The translations under genes and the position numbers were made by a program. Positions 44,391 through 56,513 of a DNA stretch of 64,000 nucleotides are shown here, piece by piece (the first letter of the stretch is position 1; every line of letters begins with the position of its first letter). The notes beneath the pieces were generated by a model. That model had not been told where the DNA came from and did no database searches. It worked only from the letters and a program-made list of their open reading frames with translations. This DNA comes from Lycium barbarum (taxonomy: Eukaryota; Streptophyta; Magnoliopsida; Solanales; Solanaceae). The stretch is from NCBI RefSeq assembly GCF_019175385.1, contig NC_083344.1, positions 28,832,231 through 28,896,230 of the forward strand, in the 5' to 3' direction.

Positions 44391-46236
44391 TGTTATACCT
44401 CGGAACTTTGGGTTGCTGAGCGGTGAAGGGACTAACGTAAGTTAAGGTGTACATGGTGTCCCTACAAGTAAGAAGGGATACTTAATAATTCTAATTAAGA
44501 TTCCAAAGAAGTTTAAGGCAAGGGAGAAAAGTTCATTAAATGAATCTTCACCGCAGTTCTGCGAAAGGGGAGTTCGACGGTCGTTCTTTGTACCGTCGGA
44601 CGAGTCGATGCTTCGTCGATTGTGCCATAGAATTGAGCTAGAGCGAAGGCCATTCGACGAACAGGTCGATGCTCCGTCGATCAGTTCGGCGAACCATCCT
44701 TCTCACCGTAGAATGAAAGGAAACGAAAGGTTGCTCACTGGAAATTTAACGACTTCGACGATCAGATTGACGCTCCGTCAATCCGATGACGCTTCGTCGA
44801 TCGTACCGTATATCTCGATCGGGACTGATTTAAAGATTTTATATAAGGACCATTCCTTTATTTCATTTCATTTCATTTTCCACTCTCTTCTCTTCAAGAA
44901 ACCTCTAGAACTTTCTCCATCATTCATCCACAAGAATTCAAGGGAAAACCATGATCAACTACACCCAATCCATGAAATCAAGTGTATGAGACCTAGTAAA
45001 AGTTCATCTACACTAAGAAAACTCAAGGGAAGTGAGTTAGGGTTTTGGTGCAAGAAGAGAAGTTCCACTGAAAGGCTGTTCATCCATCATCCAAGGTGAG
45101 TTTTATGATCATTCTGTGTTTTCTAATGTATTGAAAGTTAAAAACACTTGGATTGTAGAAGGGGGTAGGAAATTGGTCATGAATGTGTGAATAGTGTCAT
45201 TGTTGAGTAGTAGTTTGGGGTGGATGATGAATATTGGTATGTTGTGATTGTAAATATGTTATGAACGACATCTAGAATATGGAATAAGTATTATTTGTGA
45301 GAAAACGCAATAATGAATTATGACCATGATTATGGAGAAAATTTGAGTGAAATGGCGAAATGCGGATAATGTAGACGAATGGTGATTGTTACCTATGATA
45401 TTGTGAATATTGTTATGGATGTTTGAGAGTTGATATATGATATGGGGAAAAGTTGTATAAACAAAGGAAATGCTGCCCAATTTTCTTTAGCTTTAATAAA
45501 CACGTTCAAGTAATCGATTAGCTAATGTTCATGCGACTTCTCTGGAAGGTAGAAACGTGAGCATTGAAGGAGAACAAACAAGTGATAGATTAGTTAAATG
45601 GAAAAAGGTATGTGAGGCTAGTCCTTTATTTCTATGGCATGAATCCTATGGCTTGACTTTTCTTTCTTCTTCATGAATCTCCTACATTCCGGAAAACAAA
45701 GAGTCTATGTTCATTACTAGCCATATGAGATAAGAGATATATATTATGAACCAACTAATGATGATGAGTTTAAGTCTAAAGATTATAGAGTTCATGATAT
45801 AATATCCCTACAAAGTTAATGATGTTGGTTTTTCTATACACTCACCTTATATACTATTATCTTCAAGGTGAGGCAGAATACTTATAAATGCTCCATAATG
45901 GAATCGAGGGTCCACGACCTTATGTCACCTCGATAAAGTATAGCTATCTCTGAGTTTCTATGAATGCATTATGATGAGTACATGTTGATGATATTACACC
46001 GCGCCTATGTGGCCGGGCAGCACCGCTATGGCGGGCGGCTTATAGATGATTACACCGTGTCTATATCGCACGGGTAGCACCACTAGTGGGCGGCATGAGG
46101 TGGTACCCCAGACACGGGAGGCCTGGACGCAGGCTAACGATTATCACACCGATATGGTATGGACGGGCAACTTATACATTTATGAATATATGATTAGCCC
46201 CGGGTACCCGTCACGGCCCCTAGGCGGGTCGTGACA
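44391..46236 (+). repeat. 3' LTR of C2 with a deletion of about 580 bp
   Basis: It starts TGTTATACCTC and ends GGGTCGTGACA. CGTCGA clusters (44575-44820) lie before TATATAA (44840-44846). A splice-like AAG|GTGAGTTT is near 45096. Relative to the 5' LTR it lacks about 39283-39863 at the point near 46193, losing the double-hairpin module. The open frame at 44608-45099 crosses promoter and leader and is not judged a gene. Confidence 0.87.
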
Positions 46237-48189
46237 CCTGCTATCTGAGTCCACTACTCGAACGCCTAGGCTAGCTAACTGTTGGAGCTCACGAGCCATT
46301 TCTCTCTTCTCTGGTCGTACATCATACAAACTTCCCATAGATCTATGGCTAAGAGCGTCAGCCAAAACATTTGCCTTTCTGGGGTGATATAGGATATCAA
46401 CATCATAATCTTTTAGCAATTCCAACCATCGTCGTTGCGGCAAATTCAACTTTTTCTGCTTGAAGATATACTGAAGACTCTTATGATCTGTATAAATATC
46501 CACATGGACACCATATAAATAATGTCTCCATATCTTTAATGCATGAATTACTGCAGCCAATTCTAGATCATGGGTTGGATAATTTTTCTCATGTTTCCAT
46601 AATTGCCTTGAAGCATACGCAATCACCTTACCATGTTGCATCAACACACAGCCTAGCCCAATGCCTGAAGCATTGCAATAAACAGCATAACCTTTCGATC
46701 CCTCTGGAAGTGTGAGGACTGGGGCAGAAGTCAACCTATGTTTCAGCTCTTGGAAACTACGTTCACAAACATCTTTCCATTGAAACTTTGCTGATTTCTG
46801 AGTCAGCTTTGTGAGTGGTGCATAAATAGAAGAAAAACCTTCAACAAATCTCCCGTAATAACCTGCTAAGCCTAGAAAGCTACGAACATCTGTAGGAGTT
46901 GTGGGCCTTGGCCAAATCTTCACGGCCTCAATCTTTTGGATATCTACCCGAATACCATCGGCTGCAACAATGTGCCCCAGAAATGTCACTGAGTTCAACC
47001 AAAACTCACACTTAGAAAATTTGGCGAATAGCTCTCGAGTTTGAAGAACTCTGTGGACAGTAAGAAAATGATCCGCATGTTCTGCCTTGGATCTAGAATA
47101 TACCAAGATATAATCGATGAATACAATCACAAATAGATCTAGGAAGGGCCTGAACACATTGTTCATCAAATCCATAAATACTGCCGGTGCATTAGTTAGC
47201 CCGAATGACATTACCCGGAACACAAAATGGCTATATCATGTTCTGAAGGGTGTCATAGGGATATCTTTCTCCCTAACTCTCGCTTGATGATACCCGGACC
47301 TCAAATTTATCTTGGAAAACCGTTTGGCACTTTGTAATTGGTCAAATAAGTCATCAATCCTCTGAAGAGGATATTTGTTCTTAATCGTCACCTTATTCAA
47401 TTGCCGATAGTTAATTCACATTCTCAAGGAGCCATCTTTCTTTCGGACAAACAATACGGGTGCTCCCCACGGGGATAGGCCTAGTGAATCCTTTCTCAAG
47501 CAAGTCTTTCAATTGCTCCTTCAACTCTTTCAATTTTGCGGGAGCCATTCTACAAGGAGGAATAGATATAGGCTTGGTGTCTGGCAACACATCAATAGCA
47601 AAATCAATCTCCCGCTCGGGAGGAAGGCCTGGAAGCTCTTCCGGGAACACATCCGGAAACTCATTTACTACAGGAACTGACTGAAGAGTCGGCGGTTCAG
47701 CTTCTATATCTTGAACCCAAACTAGATGATAAATGCATCCTTTCGTGATCATTTTCCTTGCCTTTAGATAGGAAATAAACCTACCTTTTGGTGACGCAGT
47801 ATTCCCTTTCCATTCTAAAACTGGTTCTCCCGAAAATTTGAAACGAACCATTTTCATTCTACAATCAACATTGGCATAGCAAGAAGCCAACCAATCCATG
47901 CTCATAATAATATCAAAGTCTACCATTTTTAACTCATGCAAGTAAATCATAGTACGACGGTCACAAACCACAACTATACAGTTTCTATATACTCGGTTAG
48001 CTATTACCGATTCACTAACGGGTGTAGACACCTCAAAAGGTTTGATCGATTCCGGTTCGACTCTAAACCGACCCGCAATATATGGAGTAACATATGACAA
48101 TGTGGATCCCAGATCTATCAAAGCATATACTTCATGAGAAAATACCGATAATATACTTGTGACCACATCAGGAGAAGACTCAAGATCTT
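46237..48189 (-). pseudogene. pol: pol relic of element I (protease, RT, part of RNase H)
   Basis: Minus strand. The protease region with ALIDLGSTLSYVTP lies near 48130-48090, then the reverse transcriptase N-terminus ([15 protein letters not shown]). A frameshift near 47440 and a stop near 47240 separate this from an open frame (47223 downward) with [14 protein letters not shown] and [12 protein letters not shown]. The family has FIDD at that place, so a catalytic aspartate is tyrosine. RNase H follows ([12 protein letters not shown], where the usual D is [11 protein letters not shown]). The sequence stops at 46237, after [11 protein letters not shown], where C2 begins. Integrase is not in the window on this side. 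The element cannot make an active polymerase. Confidence 0.9.
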
Positions 48190-49543
48190 GGTGTCCAGCC
48201 AAAGCATAAATACGGTGCTGGGGACCGCTAGAACTGGGAACTCTCCCTCTGCCTCTACCATGGCCGACTGGCGCATGTGAACCTGGCCCTATTGGGCGTA
48301 CAAATGACGAAGATCCGACTACCGACCCTGAAGGCTGGGTCCTACCTGTACCATGAACTGAGGGGCAATCACGCATAATATGACCTGGTCGACCACATGA
48401 ATAGCAAACCTCTGAACCCAATCGACATGGACCCCAATGTAACTTCCCACACTGGGAACATCATGGCACGGGTGGCCTCTCCTGACCCGAATCACCTCTG
48501 AACTGAAATCTCGAAAAACTTTGACTCGGCTCGGAATGAGTGGATCTATCAAATCTCTGGCCTGAAAACCGTGGAGGTGCACTAGTCATAGAATGGCCTG
48601 AATGCCTAGAAAACTGCTATCTGTGCCCGCCTCTATACTCACTCATCGGACCCAAAGATCTAGCCCTCTTGCTATGTCCCCTATCATGCTCACTTCTTTG
48701 TTGTTGCAGGCTTTCTTCTAAATTTTGAGCATGATCCTGAATGCGTGAAATATCCATATTGTTCTAAAGGGACGCAGTCAAGCACCTATCCATCAAATGT
48801 GGCCCTAGGCCTTTCACAAATCGGTGCACTCGGTCACCCATATCCGCTACTATGGCTGAAGAATACCTAGCCAAAGAATTGATGCGGAGACTGTACTCTA
48901 AAGCAGTCATGCTACCTTGCCTCAAATTCAAGAATTTATCGACTCTAGCTCGTCGAACTTCTGGAGGCAAATAATGTCGGAGGAAAGCATCAACAAATTC
49001 TTGCCATACCGGGGGAGGCGCATTCGCTCCCCGCGAAGCCATCCAAACCGTGTACTAATGGATCGAGACATCCCTCAATCTATAGGACGCTAACTCCACC
49101 AATTCGGTGCCCGAAGCATGTATCAAATGAAGCGTCCTCAACATTTCATTAATGAAATTCTGAGGGTCGTCATCCGGCTTTGATCCAAAGAATTTCAGAG
49201 GATTCAAGCTAATGAAGTCACGGGCCCTTGCATTAACAGCCCTATCACCTTTCCCTGTACTTTGCCGCTGAGTCTGGGCATTAACCAATTGAGTAAGCAA
49301 ATGAATGGGCTCTTTTACATCTTGGGCTGAAGCATCCGGTGGAGGAGCCGGAGGTGCTGGAGCTGGGGCTGGGGCTGAGGCTCCCTCACGCTCCTCAGAA
49401 ATAGGCACTGACTGGGAGGACTGAGATTGAGCCGTATTCTGGGACTCACTTTACTCTACAACTGTTGGCGGTGCTCTTTCAGCTCGCTTTTCTGCCACTG
49501 TCTTGCCCTTTTGGGCTACCGTAGCCTTTCTCTTCACAGACAT
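48190..49543 (-). pseudogene. gag: gag of element I (several stops)
   Basis: It starts MSVKRKATVAQKGKTVAEK at 49543. Stops or shifts occur near 49450, 49053, 48762, 48617 and 48455. An alanine/proline-rich stretch (SAPAPAPAPPAPPPDAS) precedes a capsid region (NPLKFFGSKPDDDPQNFI; FLRHYLPPEVRRARVDKF). Then come CSQCGKLHWGPC and the knuckle CYSCGRPGHIMRDC, both with complete zinc ligands. Gag builds the particle around element RNA; this copy is interrupted too often to work. It is related to gag of C2. Confidence 0.9.
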
Positions 49544-49654
49544 CTCTGAAATACATAATACTCGGTTTAGGAGAAGGAAATTCTTATGTCATAGCTCTAT
49601 CGCACGATCCTATGAAGAAAGAAGGTCATTCATTCCTAAAAATGCCCGCAACCT

Positions 49655-49694
49655 CTTGTTTATAAGTGTGGCGTGCAACTCACCCATAACCAAG
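49655..49694 (-). other. leader stem of element I
   Basis: On the minus strand CTTGGTTAT pairs with ATAAACAAG with one mismatch, at the position of the stem in the other leaders. Confidence 0.6.
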
Positions 49695-49737
49695 ACTCTA
49701 CTAGACACGGCTCGTAGACACACCCTAGGACAGAGCT

Positions 49738-49749
49738 GCTCTGATACCA
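49738..49749 (-). other. primer binding site of element I
   Basis: Perfect TGGTATCAGAGC on the minus strand. Confidence 0.92.
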
Positions 49750-49753
49750 CTTT

Positions 49754-52324
49754 TGTCACGACCCAACCGGAGGGCCACGATGGGCACCCGGTGCTAACCC
49801 ACCTCGAGCACCTCTTAACGTACCTTTACATTTACATCTAGGTGAGCCACATATTAAATCATACTATTTCCATGGGGCAACAACACATAAATACATATCA
49901 CCATTAATAGCGATGCCCGTAGCAATGTACATAAGCCGACGAGGGTAACAAAATGACATATAAAATATAGGCCGACAAAGCCAAACACATCTAACCATAT
50001 ACACATGTCTACGAGCCTCTAAGGAGAGTATGTCATATCATATAGGCGGGACAGGACCCCTCTATGCCCATAAATATGTACACAAAAGAATCAATACCCA
50101 AAAGCTATAGCTCCGAATGAAGTGGAGCTCCGCTATGTAGTCCCTGAGAAAAATAGCTATGGATCAGGTCTGTGTCCCTGGCCACCTGCGGGCATGACGC
50201 AGCTTCCACAAACAAAAGGACGTCAGTACGAAGAATGTACTGAGTATGTAAAGGATGATAAATATCATTATGAAAGCATAATATACAACAAAGAAATAGC
50301 ATAGGATGAGAGATAGTCGTATCATCGTCATAAGCACTTACTTGCTTCTCATGGGGACTTTCCATTTCTAATGCATGATTGTGTACATACATCCATATCC
50401 GTATCCGTATTCATATCCGTACTCATTTACATTTCGTATTCATAGTCGTATTCATATACATATCCTTATTCATATTCACATCATATTCGTATTCATACTC
50501 ATATCTATATCATATACATATCCATATCATATACATAGCATTTACATAGCATACCCGACCACGAAGGTTCAGTGTTTCACGTACCCGACCATGGCTAGGC
50601 TCGGTTATCATACATACCTGGCCAACCAAGGCTTCAGGGTTACACATACCTGGCCCTACCAAGGCTTCAGGGTTATCCGTACCCAACTACAAAGGTGCGT
50701 GCGCGTTACATAAATATATACATATTCTACCCGGCCTTATAAGCTCGGGGTTCCATAATAGTTATACATAGACACATATACATAATAGCTCATAAGCATC
50801 TTTAGCATCATTACTATTTTCATCGTCGTCATTATCGTTATCACCATTATTGTCGTCATCATTATCGTTGTCACTATCATCGTCGTTCATTACATCTATC
50901 CTTATAGGATTACTCGTCATATGAGGAACTTAGTACAAACATAACACATATCGAGAATCATAAGCTTAGTAGCTTTTGAAGATAGAATCATTTGGAGGAC
51001 ATCATAGGCTCATAGAGGAATCGATATTTGGCCATAGAACCCTGCCTTATGAAAGAAGGGTTAGCCTTGCATACCTTCCCGTTTAGCTATTCTACCACGT
51101 GCACGTTATCCTTCAATGCTCACCTTTCTACCTTCATTAGAGTTATACTATCATTAGAAAATCAATAGCTAGCATACACGACTAACACTAGAGAAAATTG
51201 GACAGCATCTCCTTTATTTATATGACTTCCTCCATATCATATATCTACTCCCAAACATCAATAATATCATTCGCAACATCATAATAATAGTCTTTATTCT
51301 CCTAGATTATCCATATTCTTCAATTCACTTCAAGTCACCCATACCCATAGTCATAACACACGACTACGTTAATTCATATACAATGCCTATCCCATGTTCT
51401 TAACATCATTTATAACATAACCATATCACAACACATCAAGAATCATGACTCAATTCAAGCTATTACTCACAATGATACTATTCCCACATTCATGACTCAT
51501 TTTTCTATATCCTTCTACAATCCAACTGTTTCAACTTTCAAATACCTTAAAAAACATGGAAATACCATAAATCTTACCTTAGATGGTGTAGGGATTAACC
51601 TTGGGTGAAAACACCTCACTTGATCAAAACCCTAGTTTCACCTTCACTTAGATTCCTTGCCTTGGATGAACTTTAATGGGTTTCTTACACTTGATTCACT
51701 TAGTTTGATGTTGTTGATCACTAATATCTCTTGAATTCTTGTGGGAGAAGTGTAGAGAGATGTTTTTGAGAGAAGGGATGTGAAAGGGAAATGAAATAAA
51801 ATGAAACTTGGTCCTTTATTAATACACTAATTCTGTCCCGACCAGTTTCTACGGACCAACATACGGTCCGTATAAATTATACTGACCGTATGTCTGGCCG
51901 TAGATTTGGTCCAGAGAGGGGTGCTATTCTGGGCTGATTATACGGTGAAACATACAGTCCGTATGTTTTATACGACCAGTATGTTTGGCCGTATAATCCC
52001 AGTTTCCCGAAGTTCATTTTCGTCAACCCGTTTGATCTCAATTCCTTATGGAACCGTCTTAGCACTTATAACAATCTAAGGGACATTATAACTCTTCTCC
52101 AAAGCATCATTAAGTCATCATTAACTCGTTACTCGTACTTTCTTTTCGATACCTATCGTATGCCTTGCCTTCTCTTGGCAAACTTTCTTCCCCTTATCTC
52201 GAACGTCTTTGAAATCTTAATTAGGGTCATCAAACGTCATCCTTACTTATTGAAATACCGTAAACTCATGCTCTTCATTGGTCTATTCACTGTGCATCAA
52301 CGGATAATTTTTCGAGGTGTAACA
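49754..52324 (-). repeat. 5' LTR of element I
   Basis: 2571 bp. Minus strand starts TGTTACACCTCG and ends GGTCGTGACA. A cluster of TACGG/CCGTA palindromes (51845-52000) lies by TATTAATAAA (51816-51824). Splice-like AAG|GTAAGATT near 51578 and AAG|GTATGCAAGG near 51075. Double hairpin 50184-50255 with TCC/GGA. Repeats at 50395-50700. The flanking ATAAA at 52325-52329 would be the target duplication. Confidence 0.88.
50395..50700. repeat. repeats in LTR I
   Basis: 50395-50545 is a run of CATATCCGTATT-like words. 50565-50700 holds four looser units with a CCTGGCC..AAGGCTTCAGGG type inverted repeat. The open frame across it is a repeat artefact. Confidence 0.7.
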
Positions 52325-55300
52325 ATAAACTTAATAAGTTTTGTGTTCACTTATAACAATAATAATTGGTGAAGTGATTGTTATAAAATGTACCGTTATT
52401 TTGATTTAATAATAATTATTTATAATATTCTGTATAATTATATTTTTACCACGATTTTTTAAAATTGTTTCATCATTTTATTCCTTATGTAGTATTGTTG
52501 CGTTAACGTGTGACTTTTTATTAGTTTATCATATTTTTTCTGTCTGAAAAACCAAAAAGTGAAAAAAAGAAATAAGTAATTTGACTTTTGAAAGTGCATC
52601 ATAATTATAGCTAACTTTACATAGATAAATCTTTAATATGGACCGATTATTGTTAGCTTTTCATGGAACCGTATTATTCCCCTTTTAATATTAATATTTA
52701 TAAAAATTTATAGCTAACATTTTTTATAATCACCTTTGAAATAGTTACAAATTCATAGCAAGGCTATCAAAGCGACTATCTAAAATATAGCACCAACAAA
52801 AAATCAGAAAACCTCGTATTGTAACTTTTCACCTAGAACCTAAGTCTTTGCATTTGGGCTCTTATGCCTGGTGAGGCTAAAGAATAACAAACACAAACTA
52901 TCTCATTTGCTATACATTCCCAATGTCTACTCTCATTTTCAAAATTCTAAACTTTTTCTCAATCCAAACACAACTGTTGGACATTACAACTACTGCTCCC
53001 AATTTGCAGCTCCTACATTCTGTTTGTGAAGCCATACCAGCAGTTTAGCTATACCCTCTTTGTAAATTCACATTGAACAAGTAAGTATTCCATGTATTCA
53101 TCCTGCATCTGACAAAGTGAACAACAAAAATTAAATAACCCCATTTATATAATCTGCAATAGTTAACAACTTTTTAAGTATAACCACATAATTTTTACTT
53201 GCTTTTCAATAAATCTTTTCTATGCTTAAAATTATTTATGTTTAAAATATTATGTATGTAACACAAACCTAACTTAAGTTCTTTTTAAGTATAACTACGT
53301 AATCTTTTCTCTAACATAAGTGATTAGAGAAAATAACATTAAGTCCTTCAATTTGGTACAGGTTAAAATTTTTTAGCTCGCTTGGAACAAATGAATGCAC
53401 TTGAAATATGTGTAGCTAAACACACGTCAAATATATCATTCAAATGGTACTAAGATAAATGTATACATTTTTATACAGGAAACAATGCCGCCCCAAATGT
53501 GGCGTGGATATCAGTCACATAAATCCAATAGCATAAGATCATGATGGAAGATACATAAATGGAAAAGTCGCATATTCAACCTGCTCCTGTACTTTCAGCC
53601 TACTCCCGCACTTACATGCCTCTTAATAGTAAAAGTGATAAAGGATAGGAGCATAAATATCTCTCTACATAATATCAAACATGTCACAAAATTTTTAAAA
53701 ATGAATGAGACAAACATGTAGTTACAGTGGAGGCAATAAGTCGTAAGCGAAATCATGTTAGATTTGTCTGATAAAAACCTCTAAATTCGTTGTTGATTCT
53801 CCATATCATCCTTGTTCAATGACTGCGTAAAGTTCATTAGATAACAAAAATTCAAATTAAAGATTTATGTTAGAAACAACACTAAAGAAATTTAATACTC
53901 CCTCTGTTTCAATTTGTTTGAATCTATTTTCTTTTTAGTCCGTGCCAAAATGAATGACCTCTTTCCTAATTTGGAAACAAATTCACTTTATGAATGATTT
54001 ACAGCCACACAAATTTTCAAGGCTTATTTTGAATCACAAGTTTCAAAAGTCTTCACTCTTTCTTAAATGTCGTGCCCAATCAAATGGGTTCATATAAATT
54101 GTATAAATTTTACACATCTCCATCTTGGATTATGACCATTACGGAGTAGACAACCTCACGATATTGTAGAAAATTACATCATCAAGATATAATTCAGATT
54201 CTTAAAAACTAAAGGTGGTACAATACCACTTAAACCATGCTATCTAAACATTCACAAACATTAGCGTGACAGAACTACTGACCAAACTAAGTAAACAAAG
54301 TAAAGCAATCATCCACGACACTTTCATAAAGAGAAAAAAATAAAGATCTACAGTAGATCATCTACTGATCAGGTGGATTATCCGGGAGTTCAGGATACTT
54401 AAGATAAACTTTTGGACATAAACGTCACGCTCAAAAGCTAGCCAATAATCACGTAATTAGTCATTTGGACATAAACGTCACTTGAGCTGATATGTTTCTA
54501 ATCTGGTAGAACATTTTACGTAAAATACAAAATATTTGGAGATTGTAATGCCATTATGGATCAATCTCAGCAACTTTTATCGATCGGATTTGCTTCAAGA
54601 AATTAATGCACATTCTATTTTTCCTGGCACAAGATATGTTGATGTTAACATGCCATGGTTATGTTTGTTCTGTTTTCTCTGTAAAACTGTCAAAAGGAGG
54701 ATACTGAATTTAAATTTTAATGTTGATACAATTCGAAAACTGTTTATGATCGTGGATAAAGAAGTTTCAGGAATTTAGTAGAAGTGATTTCCATGCTACG
54801 AATTTTAAATTTGAAAACTCTTATAATTACGACAAAATGGGAAAATTGTAACCATCTCCAAAACTGCAAGAATTAAATTGAAGTGGTAAACCTTTATCTT
54901 TCAATTATTTTCTTATATTATTTCAATATAAAAAAAGTTAATTTTTTTCTTAAGATAACCACTCTACCAACGTGAGGGGTCACATCACCCATTTTATGGA
55001 AGCGATCATGCACTACTATGAAGATAAAATATAAAATATAACTTCCCTTTTATGAAGGAAAAATTAACTCCTTTTCGGAGATATCCTTCTTTCATGGAAA
55101 ATATTTCCTTAAAAAGATATAAATTTTCAATTTTTTTTTTAAATTCAAATTCAAAAACAATAACCAATAACTAATAACTATTTAATTACACTAGAAGAAC
55201 ATCACTCACTCAACTTCTTCCAAGACCAAATTCATCACAACACTAAGTAGACACAAGAACAATCCTTCTCCACGAATTAGCTTGGGGTTTTGGAGTTTGA

Positions 55301-55479
55301 TCCTCTTTTGTGACGGTGTAGTATGTTTTGGAATGGTGGAGAACCTTCAAGAACACTCTTATAATGGAGAGAGAAGTGTAGGAGATTCTAGAGAGGTGTG
55401 GAGATGTTACGAGATTTCTAGAAGGTTGTGGAGTTGAAGAAAAATGAAGTGTAGAGGCCCTTTTGTAGGTGCCAAACTC
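52325..55479. other. AT-rich sequence without recognised genes
   Basis: 3.15 kb without LTR signatures, apart from the MITE below. A few open frames below 80 codons (such as 54536-54778) have no recognisable domain. Short duplications occur, for example TTGGACATAAACGTCAC at about 54412 and 54466. It may be the older host sequence into which element I and LTR J were inserted. 55190-55479 is rich in GTGTAGAGAG-like words and could be the edge of another repeat. Confidence 0.5.
53896..54148. mobile_element. probable Stowaway-type MITE
   Basis: 253 bp. It starts TACTCCCTCTGTTTCAATTT and ends ACGGAGTA, so TA-CTCC...GGAG-TA termini are present. A second inverted pair, CAATTTGTTTGAA near the start and TTCATATAAATTG near 54100, suggests the right end carries an extra insertion. 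CTCCCTC-type ends flanked by TA are typical of Stowaway (Tc1/mariner-related) elements. It has no coding capacity. Confidence 0.5.
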
Positions 55480-56513
55480 TGTTACACCCCTCGCTTTCGT
55501 AGTGGTAGAACTTATGATTTCCTAGTTGAGTATGCCTTGGGAATCGAGACCCGAGCCCGAGTTATGGAGATAGAAAGTGTCTCACCCCGTGTGAAATGGT
55601 ACCAGCAGGTATTCCTGGTGATTTGCAGGATTAGAAGGGAACGAATCGAATCGACGCGATCTGAACTGAATAAGAAAAACCTGCAGGACACCAGTCAAGA
55701 TCGACGGGTCGTCGAACCTGTCGATGGGCCGTCGTTGTGCGGCGTCGACAGGGTTCCGCAGCCGTGCATTCTACAGGCGCAGGCAAGTCGACACATCGAC
55801 GAGCCGTCGACCCGCTCGTCAAACCGGACCGTTTTAGCCTTTTGGCTTCCAAGTATAAATATGTGGGTCATGACTTCATTTCACATTTTCATCTTTAAAA
55901 AAATCAGAAAACCCTAAAATATTTCCTCCCAATATTTTTCATCCTATTAGTGAAGATTTGACGAGACCTGGACCCCCTAAACCCGAGATGGTGAAGAAGA
56001 AAGGTTGTTTCTAGGGTTTCTTCAAGAGTGGAGTTTAGGGAGTTGAAGTTGGAGTGATTCTTGACCCCTCAAGGTATGTAAATGATTTCTACCTTTGTAT
56101 TGAAGTTGATTATCAAGAGTTTCAGTGATTCTAAGTGAAGAGAAGGTAATTGTGGAAGTGTTAAGTTGATCAAGAGAAATGTAGTGATATAGGTGTGTTT
56201 TAAGAGATGATTGGAAAGGGGTTTACATATATTTTGATATATATATGCGTTTTCATTGTTGATGTGAGTATTGTAGTTGATGTGGGATCGAGTGAGAAGT
56301 GGAAGAGTTGTTAAGCTTATGAGAGAAATGTTGTTCATGATTCGTTAAGCCCTCTATGCATCAAACAGGGGGTTAGCAAGTGAAGTACCTAGTCTAATGA
56401 AGGTTTATGTTGTCTTAATTCCATATTTACAAGTTGAGAAGTAGGAGTTGGTCGATTTGATATATGTCGAGGTATGTTAAGCTACCCTTTTCTTCTTTTG
56501 GCATGATCCTATG
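55480..56513 (+). repeat. LTR J, left part, split by element H
   Basis: It starts TGTTACACCCCTCG. It shares with C1 a stretch around ACCAGCAGGTATTCC and the CGTCGA cluster (55690-55825). TATAAATA at 55854-55861 and two splice-like AAGGTATGT sites (near 56070 and 56470). It is cut at 56513 by H; the rest would lie beyond H, outside the window. The frame at 55444-55917 crosses the LTR start and promoter and is not judged a gene. Confidence 0.78.

Larger units (their letters stand above)
29001..46236 (+). mobile_element. element C2, decayed chromovirus split by element G
   Basis: 5' LTR pieces 29001-29266 and 38863-39905, a perfect primer site, a decayed gag, about 2.8 kb of filler, an integrase-chromodomain relic, a polypurine tract and the 3' LTR 44391-46236. 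The start of the 5' LTR is missing at the junction with F. It ends inside the RNase H region of element I. Confidence 0.8.

Noticed and set aside
44608..45099. 163-codon frame in the C2 3' LTR
   Set aside because: It crosses the palindrome cluster, TATA box and putative transcription start, and has no recognisable domain.
54536..54778. Possible small host gene of 80 codons
   Set aside because: AT-rich surroundings, no domain, no clear splice context or codon bias; length is within chance expectation for the region.
55444..55917. 157-codon frame at the start of LTR J
   Set aside because: It begins in flanking sequence and runs through the LTR start and promoter cluster; the homologous frame in C1 is not kept.
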